Below, piece after piece: positions 45,141 to 53,916 of a stretch of DNA of 64,000 nt (position 1 is its first letter; each line of letters begins with the position of its first letter). The notes under the pieces are model-generated. The model ran no database searches. It was given only the letters and a program-made list of their open reading frames with translations, and had not been told where the DNA came from. This DNA comes from CAYQTE01 sp964420285 (GTDB taxonomy: Bacteria > Planctomycetota > Phycisphaerae > Tepidisphaerales > Tepidisphaeraceae), in the NCBI GenBank assembly GCA_964420285.1, contig CAYQTE010000003.1:1-64000 (forward strand), in the 5' to 3' direction. The translations under genes and the position numbers were made by a program.

Positions 45141-47561
45141 TCACACCGTCATCCCCGAGTCGGCATCCACTTTTTGCTGGGCTTTCATGGCTTCCCATTC
45201 TTCCAGTGTGATGGTGGCCTCGCGGGCCTGGGAGCCTTTGTAGTCACCGACGATTCCGGTGGCGGCCATCTGCTCGATCAGTCGGCTGGCGCGGCTGTAG
45301 CCGATGGTCAAGCGTCGCTGCAGCAGGCTGACGCTGCCGCGGCGGGTTTCCAGCACCACGCGCACGGCATCGTCGAACAACTCGTCCTTTTCCATGTCGC
45401 CGCTGACGCTGGCCGATCGAATCTGCACCAGCTCCGGTTCGTACTGGGCCTCGGCCGATTCGCGCACGATGCGGACGGCCTCGCGCATCTCGCGGTCGTC
45501 GATGAAAGTGCCCTGCGAACGGATGGGCTTGCTGGCGCCGGGGGGCATGAAGAGCATGTCGCCCTGGCCCAGGAGCAGGTCGGCGCCGTTCTGATCGAGA
45601 ACGATGCGGCTGTCCATCTTGCTGGCAACCCGGAAGGCCAGCCGCGAGGGCATGTTGCTCTTGATCAATCCGGTTACAACCGTGGCCTGGGGGCGCTGCG
45701 TTGCCAGCACGAGATGAATCCCGACCGCCCGGCTCTTTTGCGCCAGACGCACGATGAATCCCTCAACCTCCTTGCCGCTGGTCATCATCAGATCCGCCAG
45801 TTCATCGATGATGATGACGATGTACGGCAGGAACTTGGGAACCTTGGCCTCTTCCTCCGGCGATGACGGCTTGACGCGTTCCAGAAGCTCCTCGCGGCCG
45901 AGCTGGTTGTAGCCCTTGATGTTGCGCACGCCGGCTTCGGCGAGAAATTCGTAGCGCTCGTCCATCTTTTCGCAGGCCCATTCCAGGACGCTGGTGGCCC
46001 GGCCGGTTTCATTGATGACGGGGCACATCAGGTGCGGGATGTCCTTGAAGGGGGCCATCTCGACGACCTTGGGATCGACGAGGATGAGCTTGACCATGTC
46101 CGGGCGCTGAAGGAAGAGGATGGACATGATGATGGAGTTGATGCAGACGGATTTTCCGCTGCCGGTGGTGCCGGCGATGAGGCAGTGGGGCATGGCGGCC
46201 AGGTCGAAGATGAGGGGCTGGCCGCTGGCGTCCTTGCCCAGGAACAGCGGGATCGACATTTTGCGGGCCGCGTCGGGGGCAAGCTGCATGAGTTCCTTGA
46301 GCCGGACTTTCTCCTTGTATTCGTTGGGGACTTCGATGCCGACGGTGTTCTTCCCCGGCACGGGCGCGACGATGCGGACGCTCTCGGCCTTAAGGGCGCG
46401 CATGATGTCGTTGCTCAGGGCGGTGATGGCGGAGACCTTGGTTCCCGGCGCCAGGGAGATTTCGTACATGGTGATGACCGGGCCGGTGTCGATCTCGACG
46501 ACGTGTGCGTCGATGCCAAATTCGAGCAGCGCCTTTTCCAGGATGGCGGCCTGCTCGCGGACGAATTGTTCCTGGCTTTCGGCAAAACCGTGCTCGGCGT
46601 TATCCAGGCAATCCCAGGCCGGAAGCTGATATTCGCCCAGCTCCTTGGGCGGGGTGGGGGTCAGTGAATTTTGGCGGGGCTTGAGCATCTGCGGCAGACG
46701 AACAACGATGGGATCGCGCGGCGGGGCGGCCGGGGGCGCGTCTCCTGTTGCGTCAGCGCCGGTGTCAGCCGCACCTTCGGCGGGAGGCGAATCGGGTGCG
46801 GCAACGGCCGCAGAGGGGCCGGGATCCGAGCCGTCCGCGTGCGCGGTATCCACCGCAGCGGTCGGCTGATCGTCGGGGTAATCGAGGCTCACTTCCGGTT
46901 CGGCCGGAAGTTGCGGCTCGGCAGATCGCGACGAATTGCCGAATCCGAATCGCGGCATGGCAAGATGCGGCAGGCGGAACGTCGGCAGTTTGAAGGTGAA
47001 TTTCGGGATCGAAGGCGTGCGGGCCTTGACGTTGGCGGCGGCGGAAGCGACCAGGGCCGGCGTGCGGGCGATGAGATCGTCGGCGGCCAGGAGCAGCCCG
47101 ACGATGATCGTGCTGGCCAGGACCAGTCGCGTGCCGACGGTGTTGAAATGCGTTTGCAGGAATGCGGACAGGCCGATGCCGATGATGCCGCCGGAGCCTT
47201 CGGGCATCCCGCTGCTCCAGCCGGGCCGGATGTGATGGACGGCCGCGGCGAACGCGATGCAGACCAGCAGCAGGCCAATGGCGCGGAGCCACCAATCGCT
47301 GATGGGGGCTTTGGCGACCAGCAGGGCGACGCAGATGCCGGTGTAAAGGAGAAACGGAAAAATCCCCTGGCCCAGGGCCAGGAAGGCGTAATAGGCGACG
47401 AACGACCCGACGTTTCCGCAGACGTTGGCGGTGGGTGGATAGGGATAGACGGCGTGGCTGGGCCAGTCGGTGGGATGGAAACTGCCCAGCGCCAGCATGA
47501 GGAAGACCCAGACGACGACGGCGATGAAAAGCAACGTGTTACGGGCGAGGTGTGAACGCAT
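45141..47561 (-). CDS. ftsK: DNA translocase FtsK/SpoIIIE
   Basis: This 806-residue protein starts with about four membrane helices (1-170), then a proline/alanine-rich linker (230-300), the FtsK alpha/beta core with Walker A (GTTGSGKSVCI) near residue 470 and Walker B (LILVDPK), and the C-terminal gamma winged helix (about 735-800) that reads the polar KOPS sequences. It pumps chromosomes at the division septum. The linker is shorter than in E. coli FtsK (1329), as in many bacteria. Confidence 0.97.
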   Translation of the reverse strand: MRSHLARNTLLFIAVVVWVFLMLALGSFHPTDWPSHAVYPYPPTANVCGNVGSFVAYYAFLALGQGIFPFLLYTGICVALLVAKAPISDWWLRAIGLLLVCIAFAAAVHHIRPGWSSGMPEGSGGIIGIGLSAFLQTHFNTVGTRLVLASTIIVGLLLAADDLIARTPALVASAAANVKARTPSIPKFTFKLPTFRLPHLAMPRFGFGNSSRSAEPQLPAEPEVSLDYPDDQPTAAVDTAHADGSDPGPSAAVAAPDSPPAEGAADTGADATGDAPPAAPPRDPIVVRLPQMLKPRQNSLTPTPPKELGEYQLPAWDCLDNAEHGFAESQEQFVREQAAILEKALLEFGIDAHVVEIDTGPVITMYEISLAPGTKVSAITALSNDIMRALKAESVRIVAPVPGKNTVGIEVPNEYKEKVRLKELMQLAPDAARKMSIPLFLGKDASGQPLIFDLAAMPHCLIAGTTGSGKSVCINSIIMSILFLQRPDMVKLILVDPKVVEMAPFKDIPHLMCPVINETGRATSVLEWACEKMDERYEFLAEAGVRNIKGYNQLGREELLERVKPSSPEEEAKVPKFLPYIVIIIDELADLMMTSGKEVEGFIVRLAQKSRAVGIHLVLATQRPQATVVTGLIKSNMPSRLAFRVASKMDSRIVLDQNGADLLLGQGDMLFMPPGASKPIRSQGTFIDDREMREAVRIVRESAEAQYEPELVQIRSASVSGDMEKDELFDDAVRVVLETRRGSVSLLQRRLTIGYSRASRLIEQMAATGIVGDYKGSQAREATITLEEWEAMKAQQKVDADSGMTV

Positions 47562-47575
47562 AATGGGGAAACGTT

Positions 47576-48025
47576 TTAATGTCCTGTGTGTCCGAAGCCG
47601 CCGGCGCCGCGAGGGGTGGAATCGAGAGTGTCGGCTTCAACAAGCTCGACCGGCGGGACGGGGAGAATCAGCATTTGGGCGATTCGCATGCCGCGCTCGA
47701 CGGTGAAGCTCGCCCGGCCGAGATTGATCATCGGAACCTGCACCTCGCCGCGGTAATCCGAGTCGATGGTGCCCGGCGAGTTGATCAGGCCGATGCCATG
47801 CCGGACGGCCAGACCGCTTCGCGGCCGGACCTGAGCCTCGTAACCATCAGGGACGGCCATGGCGAATCCGCAGGGGATAAGGCGGATATCGCCGGGGTGC
47901 AGGATGGTCGGTTCGGTGACGGCGGCGGAAAGATCAAAACCGGCCGCCCGATCGGTCATACGGCGCGGCAACGGCACATCGGCCGAGCCCGCCAGCCGCA
48001 TGATTTTGACCTGGACCGGTTCCAT
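47576..48025 (-). CDS. dut: deoxyuridine 5'-triphosphate nucleotidohydrolase
   Basis: This 149-residue protein has the five dUTPase motifs in order: AAGFDLSAA, PRSGLAVRHGIG, NSPGTIDSDYRGE, RGMRIAQMLILP and RGAGGFGHTG. It hydrolyses dUTP to dUMP and pyrophosphate, protecting DNA from uracil. The ATG at 48025 has AGGAG just before it (short spacing); the longer frame to 48133 adds unrelated sequence. The stop codon and the ftsK start are 14 bases apart. Confidence 0.96.
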   Translation of the reverse strand: MEPVQVKIMRLAGSADVPLPRRMTDRAAGFDLSAAVTEPTILHPGDIRLIPCGFAMAVPDGYEAQVRPRSGLAVRHGIGLINSPGTIDSDYRGEVQVPMINLGRASFTVERGMRIAQMLILPVPPVELVEADTLDSTPRGAGGFGHTGH

Positions 48026-48260
48026 ATCTCCTATAGTCTGATTTATCGGCCAAAACGGCCTTGCGGCGACAGGGGAAACGGGGGGCGGGAGTTCCGGTTC
48101 TGTGTGGGCGCGGCCGGCGAAAATGGCATGCACTTGTGATGCACCGACAACCTACCAATTTCTGACGAATCGGTAGGTTTTCAGCACGAAAACGTAAGAA
48201 AGCGATATTTCGTGACCACCCACAGACGGGGAAAAGAAGGGCGGCGAGGGCGATCTGCGG

Positions 48261-48869
48261 TCACTTGACCTTGAAGACCTTGCCGCACTGCTGGCACATC
48301 CAGCACATGCTCCATTCTCGGTAAAGACTCGGCAGTTCTTTGCTGTTCCATGCGGCTTTCGACGCGGCCGAACGAAACCAAAAAATCGCTGTGACGGCAA
48401 GCCCGAACGCGATGATGCCTGTTTCACCGGCTCTTTGGTCATAAGGGTCGGGATGGAGAGCAGATGAAATGCAAACCGCGCCCGACACAACTGCGGACGC
48501 CGCAAAGAACAATCCCATGAGGACCGGCGAAGTGATGCCTTTCTTCAAAGGCGGAGAAGCTCTGGCGGACAACGCCGATTGCGACTGGCCGCCACCAGCA
48601 AAGACGGCCACACTATGCAGGCCAACCCCCACGCCGGTTGCGCCACCGACGCTCACATCGCCTTGGTAGATAACACGAAGTGACGCGGTCTGCGACGATC
48701 CGCAGTGCGGGCAGGCGTGTGGGTTCGGTTGTGTGGCGGCGGCTGGCTGGGCTGTTTTGCTCTGCCGTTCCAGAATGCCGTGACAGTCGGCGCAGACGAC
48801 CGAGCCGTTCCAGACCGCTGGCGTTTCAAGGTTTCCGATTGTGCGGCCACAGTTGGCGCACGTTTCCAT
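48261..48869 (-). CDS. zinc-ribbon membrane protein
   Basis: This 202-residue protein has an N-terminal LIM-like or double zinc ribbon (METCANCGRTIGN...CADCHG), a second CPHCGS motif, two membrane helices (about 115-135 and 150-168) and a terminal WMCQQCGKVFKVK with another CxxC. The ATG at 48869 follows AAAGGGG. I assign no function; zinc-ribbon membrane proteins of this style are common in Planctomycetes and probably act in housekeeping or stress sensing. Confidence 0.75.
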   Translation of the reverse strand: METCANCGRTIGNLETPAVWNGSVVCADCHGILERQSKTAQPAAATQPNPHACPHCGSSQTASLRVIYQGDVSVGGATGVGVGLHSVAVFAGGGQSQSALSARASPPLKKGITSPVLMGLFFAASAVVSGAVCISSALHPDPYDQRAGETGIIAFGLAVTAIFWFRSAASKAAWNSKELPSLYREWSMCWMCQQCGKVFKVK

Positions 48870-49245
48870 GGTTGTTCCCCTTTCCTCGGGATTCCGTCGG
48901 CTTGGGTCCATCTTACCGTCGCGTCTTGATCGAACGCCAGAGCGTCCAGTCGCTCCGGCGTGTCGAGCGTGCCCGAATTTCCGGGCGACCGCCATTTCCT
49001 CCTCCCCTTGTACCCAGGGGGAGGATGGAGGTGGGGGCTCTTCTGGAGCAACTCTGGAAGGCCGAGTCCCCGAGCAGCGCCGCGGCGGCCGACCCCCACC
49101 CCGACCCTCCCCCTGAGTACAAGGGGAGGGGGTAAGAGTTTGCGCCGCAACGGGTTACTCTTGCCGGGGAATTCGCGCAGGCTCCGGGTGTCTCCTTCGT
49201 TCGATGTGCGAATTCCGCAAAACGCGGCTTGAAAATCTGCACAGG
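48870..49245. repeat. intergenic region with LPLYSGGG-type palindromic repeats
   Basis: No gene is seen in these 376 bases. A CCTCCCCTTGTACCCAGGGGGAGG-type palindrome lies at 48999-49037, and its inverted relative lies at 49093-49132. Each is a hairpin on its own and the two pair with each other. Further copies of the same element lie at 50731-50771 and 50867-50907. They are dispersed GC-rich repeats of unknown function. Confidence 0.8.
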
Positions 49246-49866
49246 TCAGGTGAATAGCCTGACGCATCGCGACAGTAACTCGTTGGCGAATTGGGACTTA
49301 TTCATTACCGGCAGGGGTTCGCGGCGGCCGTCGGGGTAGATGAGGATGGGCTGGATTGAGGCGCTGGACATGGTGGCAAGGGGATTGGCGACGATCAGGT
49401 CCAGGGATTTGGCGATCAATTTGCCGGCGGCACGCTGGGGGACGGCGGCGGATTCGAGGCTGAAACCGACTGTCCGCTGGTCGGGGCGCTTGATCCGGCC
49501 GACGGCGGCGAGGATGTCCTGCGTCGGCTCGAATTCGATGGTGATCGGGCCGGAGCGCTCGATCTTGCCGGCGGCGGGCGTGCGGGGGCGGTAATCGGAG
49601 ACGGCCGCGGCCATGACCAGCAGGTCGTGGGAGGGGAATTCCGTCAGGACGGCCTTCATCATCTCGGCGGAGGTTTCGACATCGATCCGCCGGGCGGCGG
49701 GATTGATGGGAACAGCGACGGCCGCGGCGATGACGGTGGTGGAATGCCCGCCGGCCAGAGCGGCGTCGGCCAGTGCCGCGCTCAATCGGCCGCTGCTGCG
49801 GTTGCCGATGAAGCGGACGGCGTCGATCGGCTCGCGCGTGCCGCCGGCTGTAATCAGGACACGCAT
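49246..49866 (-). CDS. coaB: phosphopantothenoylcysteine synthetase (CoaB)
   Basis: This 206-residue protein has the CoaB pattern: ITAGGTREPIDAVRFIGNRSSGR at the start, AAAVSDYRP in the middle and ILYPDGRREPLPVMNKSQFANELL at the end. It joins cysteine to 4'-phosphopantothenate using CTP, making PPC for CoA. In many bacteria it is the C-terminal half of a single CoaBC chain; here it is separate from CoaC (50000-50611) and the two are divided by repeats at 49909-50044. The ATG at 49866 begins with the nucleotide-binding loop. Confidence 0.93.
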   Translation of the reverse strand: MRVLITAGGTREPIDAVRFIGNRSSGRLSAALADAALAGGHSTTVIAAAVAVPINPAARRIDVETSAEMMKAVLTEFPSHDLLVMAAAVSDYRPRTPAAGKIERSGPITIEFEPTQDILAAVGRIKRPDQRTVGFSLESAAVPQRAAGKLIAKSLDLIVANPLATMSSASIQPILIYPDGRREPLPVMNKSQFANELLSRCVRLFT

Positions 49867-49908
49867 GGGAAGCCCAAATGCGAATAAAGCGCAAGAACTA
49901 AATGCGAA

Positions 49909-49938
49909 TAAACCGCAAAGACGCTGAGACGCAAAGGT
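49909..49938. repeat. left arm of AATAAACCGCAAAGACGC repeat, coaB side
   Basis: The arm reads AATAAACCGCAAAGACGC followed by TGAGACGCAAAG. Its first 18 bases reappear inverted at the end of coaC (50027-50044). A single copy also occurs at 55107-55136, and a half copy near 63326. It is related in layout and CGCCAAG-type content to the arms beside the GxxExxY gene. Confidence 0.8.
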
Positions 49939-49999
49939 AAGACCACGCCAAGAGCAACTCGCGTTCGCATAGATCGCCAGAATTCCAGATTTGAAATCT

Positions 50000-50611
50000 T
50001 CAGGTATCTTCCATCTTGGCGTCTTGGCGTCTTTGCGGTTTATTCTCCGCCATAAGTATTTTCGTCAACTGCTCGACAAGCTGGTCCGGCTCGGTCAATC
50101 GACCAGCGCCGACGCTCCGGCAGGCGAGCCAGCCGGATTCGGGGCCGATGAACTTGTAACCCAGACGCGTCAGCTTGGCCACGTTTTCCTGCGTGATCGG
50201 GTTCTGCCACATGCGGTTGTTCATCGACGGGGCAAAGACCACGGGGCAGGCCGCGGCGCTGATCATCAGGCTGACCAGATCGTCGGCCAGGCCAGCGGCG
50301 ACTTTGGCGATGATATTGGCGGTCGCGGGGGCCACCAGCATCACGTCCGCCTTCTCGGTCAGGTGGATGTGATGCGGATCGCCGTGGTCGGGAAGAACGA
50401 ACGTATCGGTGCGGACGGCCCGGCCGGACAGAGCTTCGAAGGTCAGCGGTGTGACGAACTTCTGGGCATCGGCGGTCATGGCGACGGTGACGCCGGCGCC
50501 CAATTGCACCAGCGAGCTGACGACATCGGCCACCTTGTACGCGGCGATGCCGCCGCAGACCGCGACGATCAGTTCGCGGCCGGTGAGGGTTTTTGTGGAC
50601 GGCTGGCTCAT
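50000..50611 (-). CDS. coaC: phosphopantothenoylcysteine decarboxylase (CoaC)
   Basis: This 203-residue flavoprotein has AVCGGIAAYKVADVVS at the start, the APATANIIAKVAAGLADDL segment and APSMNNRMWQ, all hallmarks of CoaC. It decarboxylates PPC to 4'-phosphopantetheine. The last 15 or so codons (NKPQRRQDAK...) come from the inverted repeat at 50014-50044, so the natural C-terminus was replaced or the original stop lost. CoaB lies separately 134 bases further. Its first codons are duplicated in the tandem repeat beside the scaffold gap. Confidence 0.92.
   Translation of the reverse strand: MSQPSTKTLTGRELIVAVCGGIAAYKVADVVSSLVQLGAGVTVAMTADAQKFVTPLTFEALSGRAVRTDTFVLPDHGDPHHIHLTEKADVMLVAPATANIIAKVAAGLADDLVSLMISAAACPVVFAPSMNNRMWQNPITQENVAKLTRLGYKFIGPESGWLACRSVGAGRLTEPDQLVEQLTKILMAENKPQRRQDAKMEDT
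50014..50044. repeat. right arm of AATAAACCGCAAAGACGC repeat inside coaC
   Basis: This is the reverse complement of the 49909-49938 arm over 18 bases, then diverges into CCAAGACGCCAAG units like those beside the GxxExxY gene. It is coding: it supplies the last codons of coaC. Together with the left arm it could form a long hairpin around about 75 bases. Confidence 0.8.
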
Positions 50612-50922
50612 GGGAACCTCGCACGCGTCCNNNNNNNNNNNNNNNNNNNNNNNNNNNNNNNNNNNNNNNNNNNNNNNNNNNNNNNNNNNNNNNNNNNNNN
50701 NNNNNNNNNNNNNNNNNNNNNNNNNNNNNNCCCCACCTTTGTCCTCCCCCTGAGTACAAGGGGAGGAGGAGAGGCGGGCGGCCGGTGAGGGTTTTTGTGG
50801 ACGGCTGGCTCATGGGAACCTCGCACGCGTCCGATCGCCTCGCTTATCAAAGCCGCCGGCGAAGAACCCCCACCTTTGTCCTCCCCCTGAGTACAAGGGG
50901 AGGAGGAGAGGCGGGCGGCCGG
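50576..50922. repeat. tandem 137-bp duplication around the scaffold gap
   Basis: A 55-base block (50576-50630) recurs at 50778-50832, and a second block (50731-50785) recurs at 50868-50922. Between them the first copy has the 100-N gap while the second has 35 bases (50833-50867). The simplest reading is two tandem copies of a 137-bp unit, which would make the true gap 35 bases with the sequence seen at 50833-50867. The unit includes the first codons of coaC and one LPLYSGGG-type palindrome. The rest of 50612-50965 holds no gene. Confidence 0.8.
50631..50730. other. assembly gap of 100 N
   Basis: Exactly 100 unknown bases mark a scaffold join in the intergenic space upstream of coaC. The neighbouring tandem duplication explains why the assembler stopped here. 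Fixed-length 100-N runs usually mean the real distance is unknown. Confidence 0.97.
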
Positions 50923-50965
50923 CTCCCGCGAATGCAACAAGAGGAAAAGCGGGGCGATGCGGCCC

Positions 50966-51190
50966 TTATTGCCCAACCGGCTTGCGCAGGCCGCTGGCTT
51001 CGTAGTCGATGGTGATCTTGTCCTGGATGATCTCCTGAATGACCACTTCCAGATCGGTCATGTTGCCGCGCTCGACCAGCGGGCGGGCGTTGTCCATCAG
51101 CTCCAGCCAGCGTTTCTGGATCAGAGCGGTGAGCTTAAACCGGCCGCCCATCTTGGCCACGATGTCATCACTTTTGAGAGCTTCGATCAT
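50966..51190 (-). CDS. rpoZ: RNA polymerase omega subunit
   Basis: This 74-residue protein contains FKLTALIQKRWLELMDNARPLVE and a MTDLEVVIQEIIQDKITID segment, in line with omega (RpoZ/Rpb6 fold), which clamps beta-prime in polymerase. It sits directly after gmk (1 base) as in many bacteria, which supports the call. The conserved N-terminal residues of E. coli omega are only partly kept. Confidence 0.8.
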   Translation of the reverse strand: MIEALKSDDIVAKMGGRFKLTALIQKRWLELMDNARPLVERGNMTDLEVVIQEIIQDKITIDYEASGLRKPVGQ

Positions 51191-51191
51191 T

Positions 51192-51791
51192 CTAGATTCC
51201 TCCAGATTTCTTGTGTCGGATAATTTTGCGAATTTCCTGAACGGCCCGGTCCAGCGAATCGTTGATCACCATGTAATCGAACGCCCGCGAGCCCTTGGCC
51301 ATCTGCATTTCCAGCTTGGCGGCCCGGAAACGCTTGACGATTTCGTCCGGAGCGTCCCGGCCGCGATCGGTCAGCCGCCGCATGAGTGTAGGCTCGTCGG
51401 GCGGCAAAACAAAAATCAGCAGGGCGTCACCGTATTGATAGCGGACCTGCAACGCGCCCTGCACGTCGATTTCCAGAAGCACGTCCTGCCCGGCGGCCAG
51501 ATGCGCCAGGGTCGATTTCTTGGGCGTTCCGTAGTAATGGTCGTAAACGCGGGCGTATTCGAGAAACTCGTCGGCGTCGAGGCGGCGGAAGAACTCCTCG
51601 CGGGAAATGTATTCGTATTTCTTACCCTTTTCATCGCCGGGCTCTTTGGCGCGGGTGGTGGCGCTGACCACGTAGACGATCCCCTCTTCGCGCGCCAGGC
51701 GGTTGGAGATCGTGCTTTTGCCGACCCCCGACGGGCCGCACAACACGATGAGGATGCCTTTGGTCTTGTCCATGGCCGGCCGAATACTCAC
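51192..51791 (-). CDS. gmk: guanylate kinase
   Basis: This 199-residue enzyme has P-loop GPSGVGKST near residue 17, the GMP-binding SATTRAKEPGDEKGKKYEY region and LLEIDVQGA. It phosphorylates GMP to GDP. The GTG at 51791 has AGGAAG upstream at good spacing; an ATG six codons later lacks a site. It lies between yicC and rpoZ. Confidence 0.96.
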   Translation of the reverse strand: MSIRPAMDKTKGILIVLCGPSGVGKSTISNRLAREEGIVYVVSATTRAKEPGDEKGKKYEYISREEFFRRLDADEFLEYARVYDHYYGTPKKSTLAHLAAGQDVLLEIDVQGALQVRYQYGDALLIFVLPPDEPTLMRRLTDRGRDAPDEIVKRFRAAKLEMQMAKGSRAFDYMVINDSLDRAVQEIRKIIRHKKSGGI

Positions 51792-51833
51792 TAATAACTT
51801 CCTGGTGAACCTGCCGCCAAGGGCAAGCCCCGG

Positions 51834-52715
51834 TCACTCCACGTTTTGGACCTGTTCCTTGAGACGGTCGATGGCGCCTTTGATCTCGACGATGGCGCGG
51901 GCGATCAGGGCGTCGTTGCTCTTGGATGCGATGGTGTTCGCCTCGCGCAGCATCTCCTGACTGATAAAGTCGAGCTTGCGGCCGGCGTGTTCCTCGTCGC
52001 GGCTGGCGTGCTCAAAGGCGTCGATGTGGCTTCGCAATCGCTGGATTTCCTCGCTGACGTCGGCGCGCTCGGCAAAGACGGCGATTTCCTTGAGCAGGTC
52101 GGCCTGGTTGACGGACAGCTCCGCCTTGGAAAGAAGCAGATTGACGCGCTGGGTGAGCTTGCGGTGGTATTCGTCCACCACGCCCGGGGCGCGGCCGGCC
52201 ACGATCGCCAGTTGCTCGGTGATGACCCTGGTGTGTTTAAGGAGATCGGCCAGCAGGGCGATGCCCTCGCGGTTGCGCATGGCGGCGAGCCGCGAAATCG
52301 CCTGGTCGGTGAGTTGCCGGATGGTATCGCCATGTCGCGCGATTTCGTCGGTTTCGTCGCGGGGTTCCTGGCAGACGCCGGGGAGTTGCATCAGGTTGGC
52401 CAGGTCGATCGTGACCAGCCGGTCGAGTCCCTTGACCGAGCGGAGCTGTTCGAGATACGCCTTGAGGGCCGGCACGTTGATGTGGTGGGCGGCCTCGGCG
52501 CTATCGACGCGCATCTTGAGAATGTAGGTGATCGATCCCCGCGACAGAGAGCGGCGAAGGATGGTCTCGACCTCCGGCTCCATGCCGCTGACGTTTTCCG
52601 GGAGCTTGATGATCGGCTTGAAAAAACGGTTGTTGAGGGAGCGGATTTCGACGGCGTAATGGGTGCCGTCGCGCTCGCCGGTGGCGTCGCCGAATCCGGT
52701 CATGCTGTCAATCAT
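51834..52715 (-). CDS. yicC: YicC/YloC family endoribonuclease
   Basis: This 293-residue protein starts MIDSMTGFGDATGERDG, the YicC hallmark (SMTGFG), and ends with RLRSHIDAFEH...GRKLDFISQEMLREANTI and SNDALI, the DUF1732 region. YicC is an endoribonuclease that cuts small RNAs. It is first in the yicC-gmk-rpoZ run. The frame and length agree with the family. Confidence 0.94.
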   Translation of the reverse strand: MIDSMTGFGDATGERDGTHYAVEIRSLNNRFFKPIIKLPENVSGMEPEVETILRRSLSRGSITYILKMRVDSAEAAHHINVPALKAYLEQLRSVKGLDRLVTIDLANLMQLPGVCQEPRDETDEIARHGDTIRQLTDQAISRLAAMRNREGIALLADLLKHTRVITEQLAIVAGRAPGVVDEYHRKLTQRVNLLLSKAELSVNQADLLKEIAVFAERADVSEEIQRLRSHIDAFEHASRDEEHAGRKLDFISQEMLREANTIASKSNDALIARAIVEIKGAIDRLKEQVQNVE

Positions 52716-52737
52716 GCGGTCACCTGTGGGATCACGA

Positions 52738-53112
52738 TCAGAGCGACCCGCTGGTCGTGGGCGAAGCCGGCGCCATTGGCGCGGGAGTGGAGGGCGCCGG
52801 CGCCAAGGGCGATGGCGACGACGGGCCCGACGGCTGGGGCGCGGCGACGATCGGCGTGGCGGTGGCCGCGGGAACTTTCAGGGCGACGCGGTCCGCCACC
52901 ACCGCCAGGATGAGGAACAGCAGGAAAAACCCGCTGGTGACCCATGTGAGCACGTCGCCGGTTTTGGCGCCAAACGCCGTATTGCCGCCGGCGCCGCCAA
53001 AGGCGCTGGACAATCCGCCACCGCGGCCCTTCTGGATCAGCACCAGCAACACCAGCAGCACGCATACGAAGATGAAGAGCGACAGCACCAGATAAAGAAA
53101 GAAAGTGAACAT
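52738..53112 (-). CDS. secG: preprotein translocase subunit SecG
   Basis: This 124-residue protein has two membrane segments (about 3-25 and 55-75) separated by LIQKGRGGGLSSAFGGAGGNTAFGAKTG, the SecG signature loop. The C-terminus is a Pro/Ala/Ser-rich tail not found in short SecG proteins. SecG aids SecYE translocation. It lies after tpiA as in many bacteria. Confidence 0.94.
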   Translation of the reverse strand: MFTFFLYLVLSLFIFVCVLLVLLVLIQKGRGGGLSSAFGGAGGNTAFGAKTGDVLTWVTSGFFLLFLILAVVADRVALKVPAATATPIVAAPQPSGPSSPSPLAPAPSTPAPMAPASPTTSGSL

Positions 53113-53157
53113 GTCTCGTTCCCGCCGCCGTGGGGCGGCATTGATTCGCAGGTCCGT

Positions 53158-53916
53158 TCAACGCGCCGCCGCGACCGCCGCCGCCGCTATCGCCAGGAAA
53201 CTCTCCGCCTTCAGCGATGCCCCGCCGATCAGCCCGCCGTCCACATCCGGTTGCGACAGCAGAGCCTTGGCGTTGTCCGGCTTGAGGCTGCCGCCGTATT
53301 GAATCCGCACCCGGTCCGCCAGATCCTGCGAATAGGTCTTGGCCAGCGTCTGGCGGATGAAGGCGTGAACCTCCTGAGCCTGGGCATCGGTGGCATTCCG
53401 GCCGGTGCCGATCGCCCAGACCGGCTCGTAGGCGATGACCAGCCGCTGTGGATCGGTCACCCACGCGCCCAGTTCGCCAAGCTGCGTGCGCACAACATCG
53501 AACGTCTGATTCGCGTCGCGCTGCGCCAGGGTCTCGCCGACGCAATGCACCAGCGTCAACCCGGCCGCGTAGATGGTCTGCGCCTTTTTCGATACCAGTT
53601 CCGGTTTTTCGCCAAGCACATGCCGTCGCTCGCTGTGGCCGGCCAGGACGAAACTGACCGACAAGTCCTTGAGCATTTCGATGGAGATTTCGCCGGTGAA
53701 AGCGCCGTTCTTTTCGATGTACACGTCCTGGGCGCCGAGCTTGACGGTCGATCCCGCGACGGCGGCGCCGACGGCGTCCAGATAGACAAACGGCGGGGCC
53801 ACGCCGATATCGACGCCGGACATTGCTCCGCGCACCACGCCGCGAGCCAGGTCGATCGCCGTCGATCGCGATGTGTTCATCTTCCAGTTTCCCGCCACAA
53901 ACGATACGCGTTTCAT
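53158..53916 (-). CDS. tpiA: triosephosphate isomerase
   Basis: This 252-residue TIM barrel has NWKMN (catalytic Lys), the GHSERR histidine and AYEPVWAIGTG (catalytic Glu), plus the C-terminal GGASLK phosphate loop. It interconverts DHAP and GAP. Its start overlaps the end of aroF by 4 bases, so the genes aroF, tpiA and secG may be one transcript. Confidence 0.97.
   Translation of the reverse strand: MKRVSFVAGNWKMNTSRSTAIDLARGVVRGAMSGVDIGVAPPFVYLDAVGAAVAGSTVKLGAQDVYIEKNGAFTGEISIEMLKDLSVSFVLAGHSERRHVLGEKPELVSKKAQTIYAAGLTLVHCVGETLAQRDANQTFDVVRTQLGELGAWVTDPQRLVIAYEPVWAIGTGRNATDAQAQEVHAFIRQTLAKTYSQDLADRVRIQYGGSLKPDNAKALLSQPDVDGGLIGGASLKAESFLAIAAAAVAAAR

Noticed and set aside
50040..50813. a frame crossing the N gap that begins like CoaC
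   Set aside because: It arises from the duplicated coaC start and runs through unknown bases.
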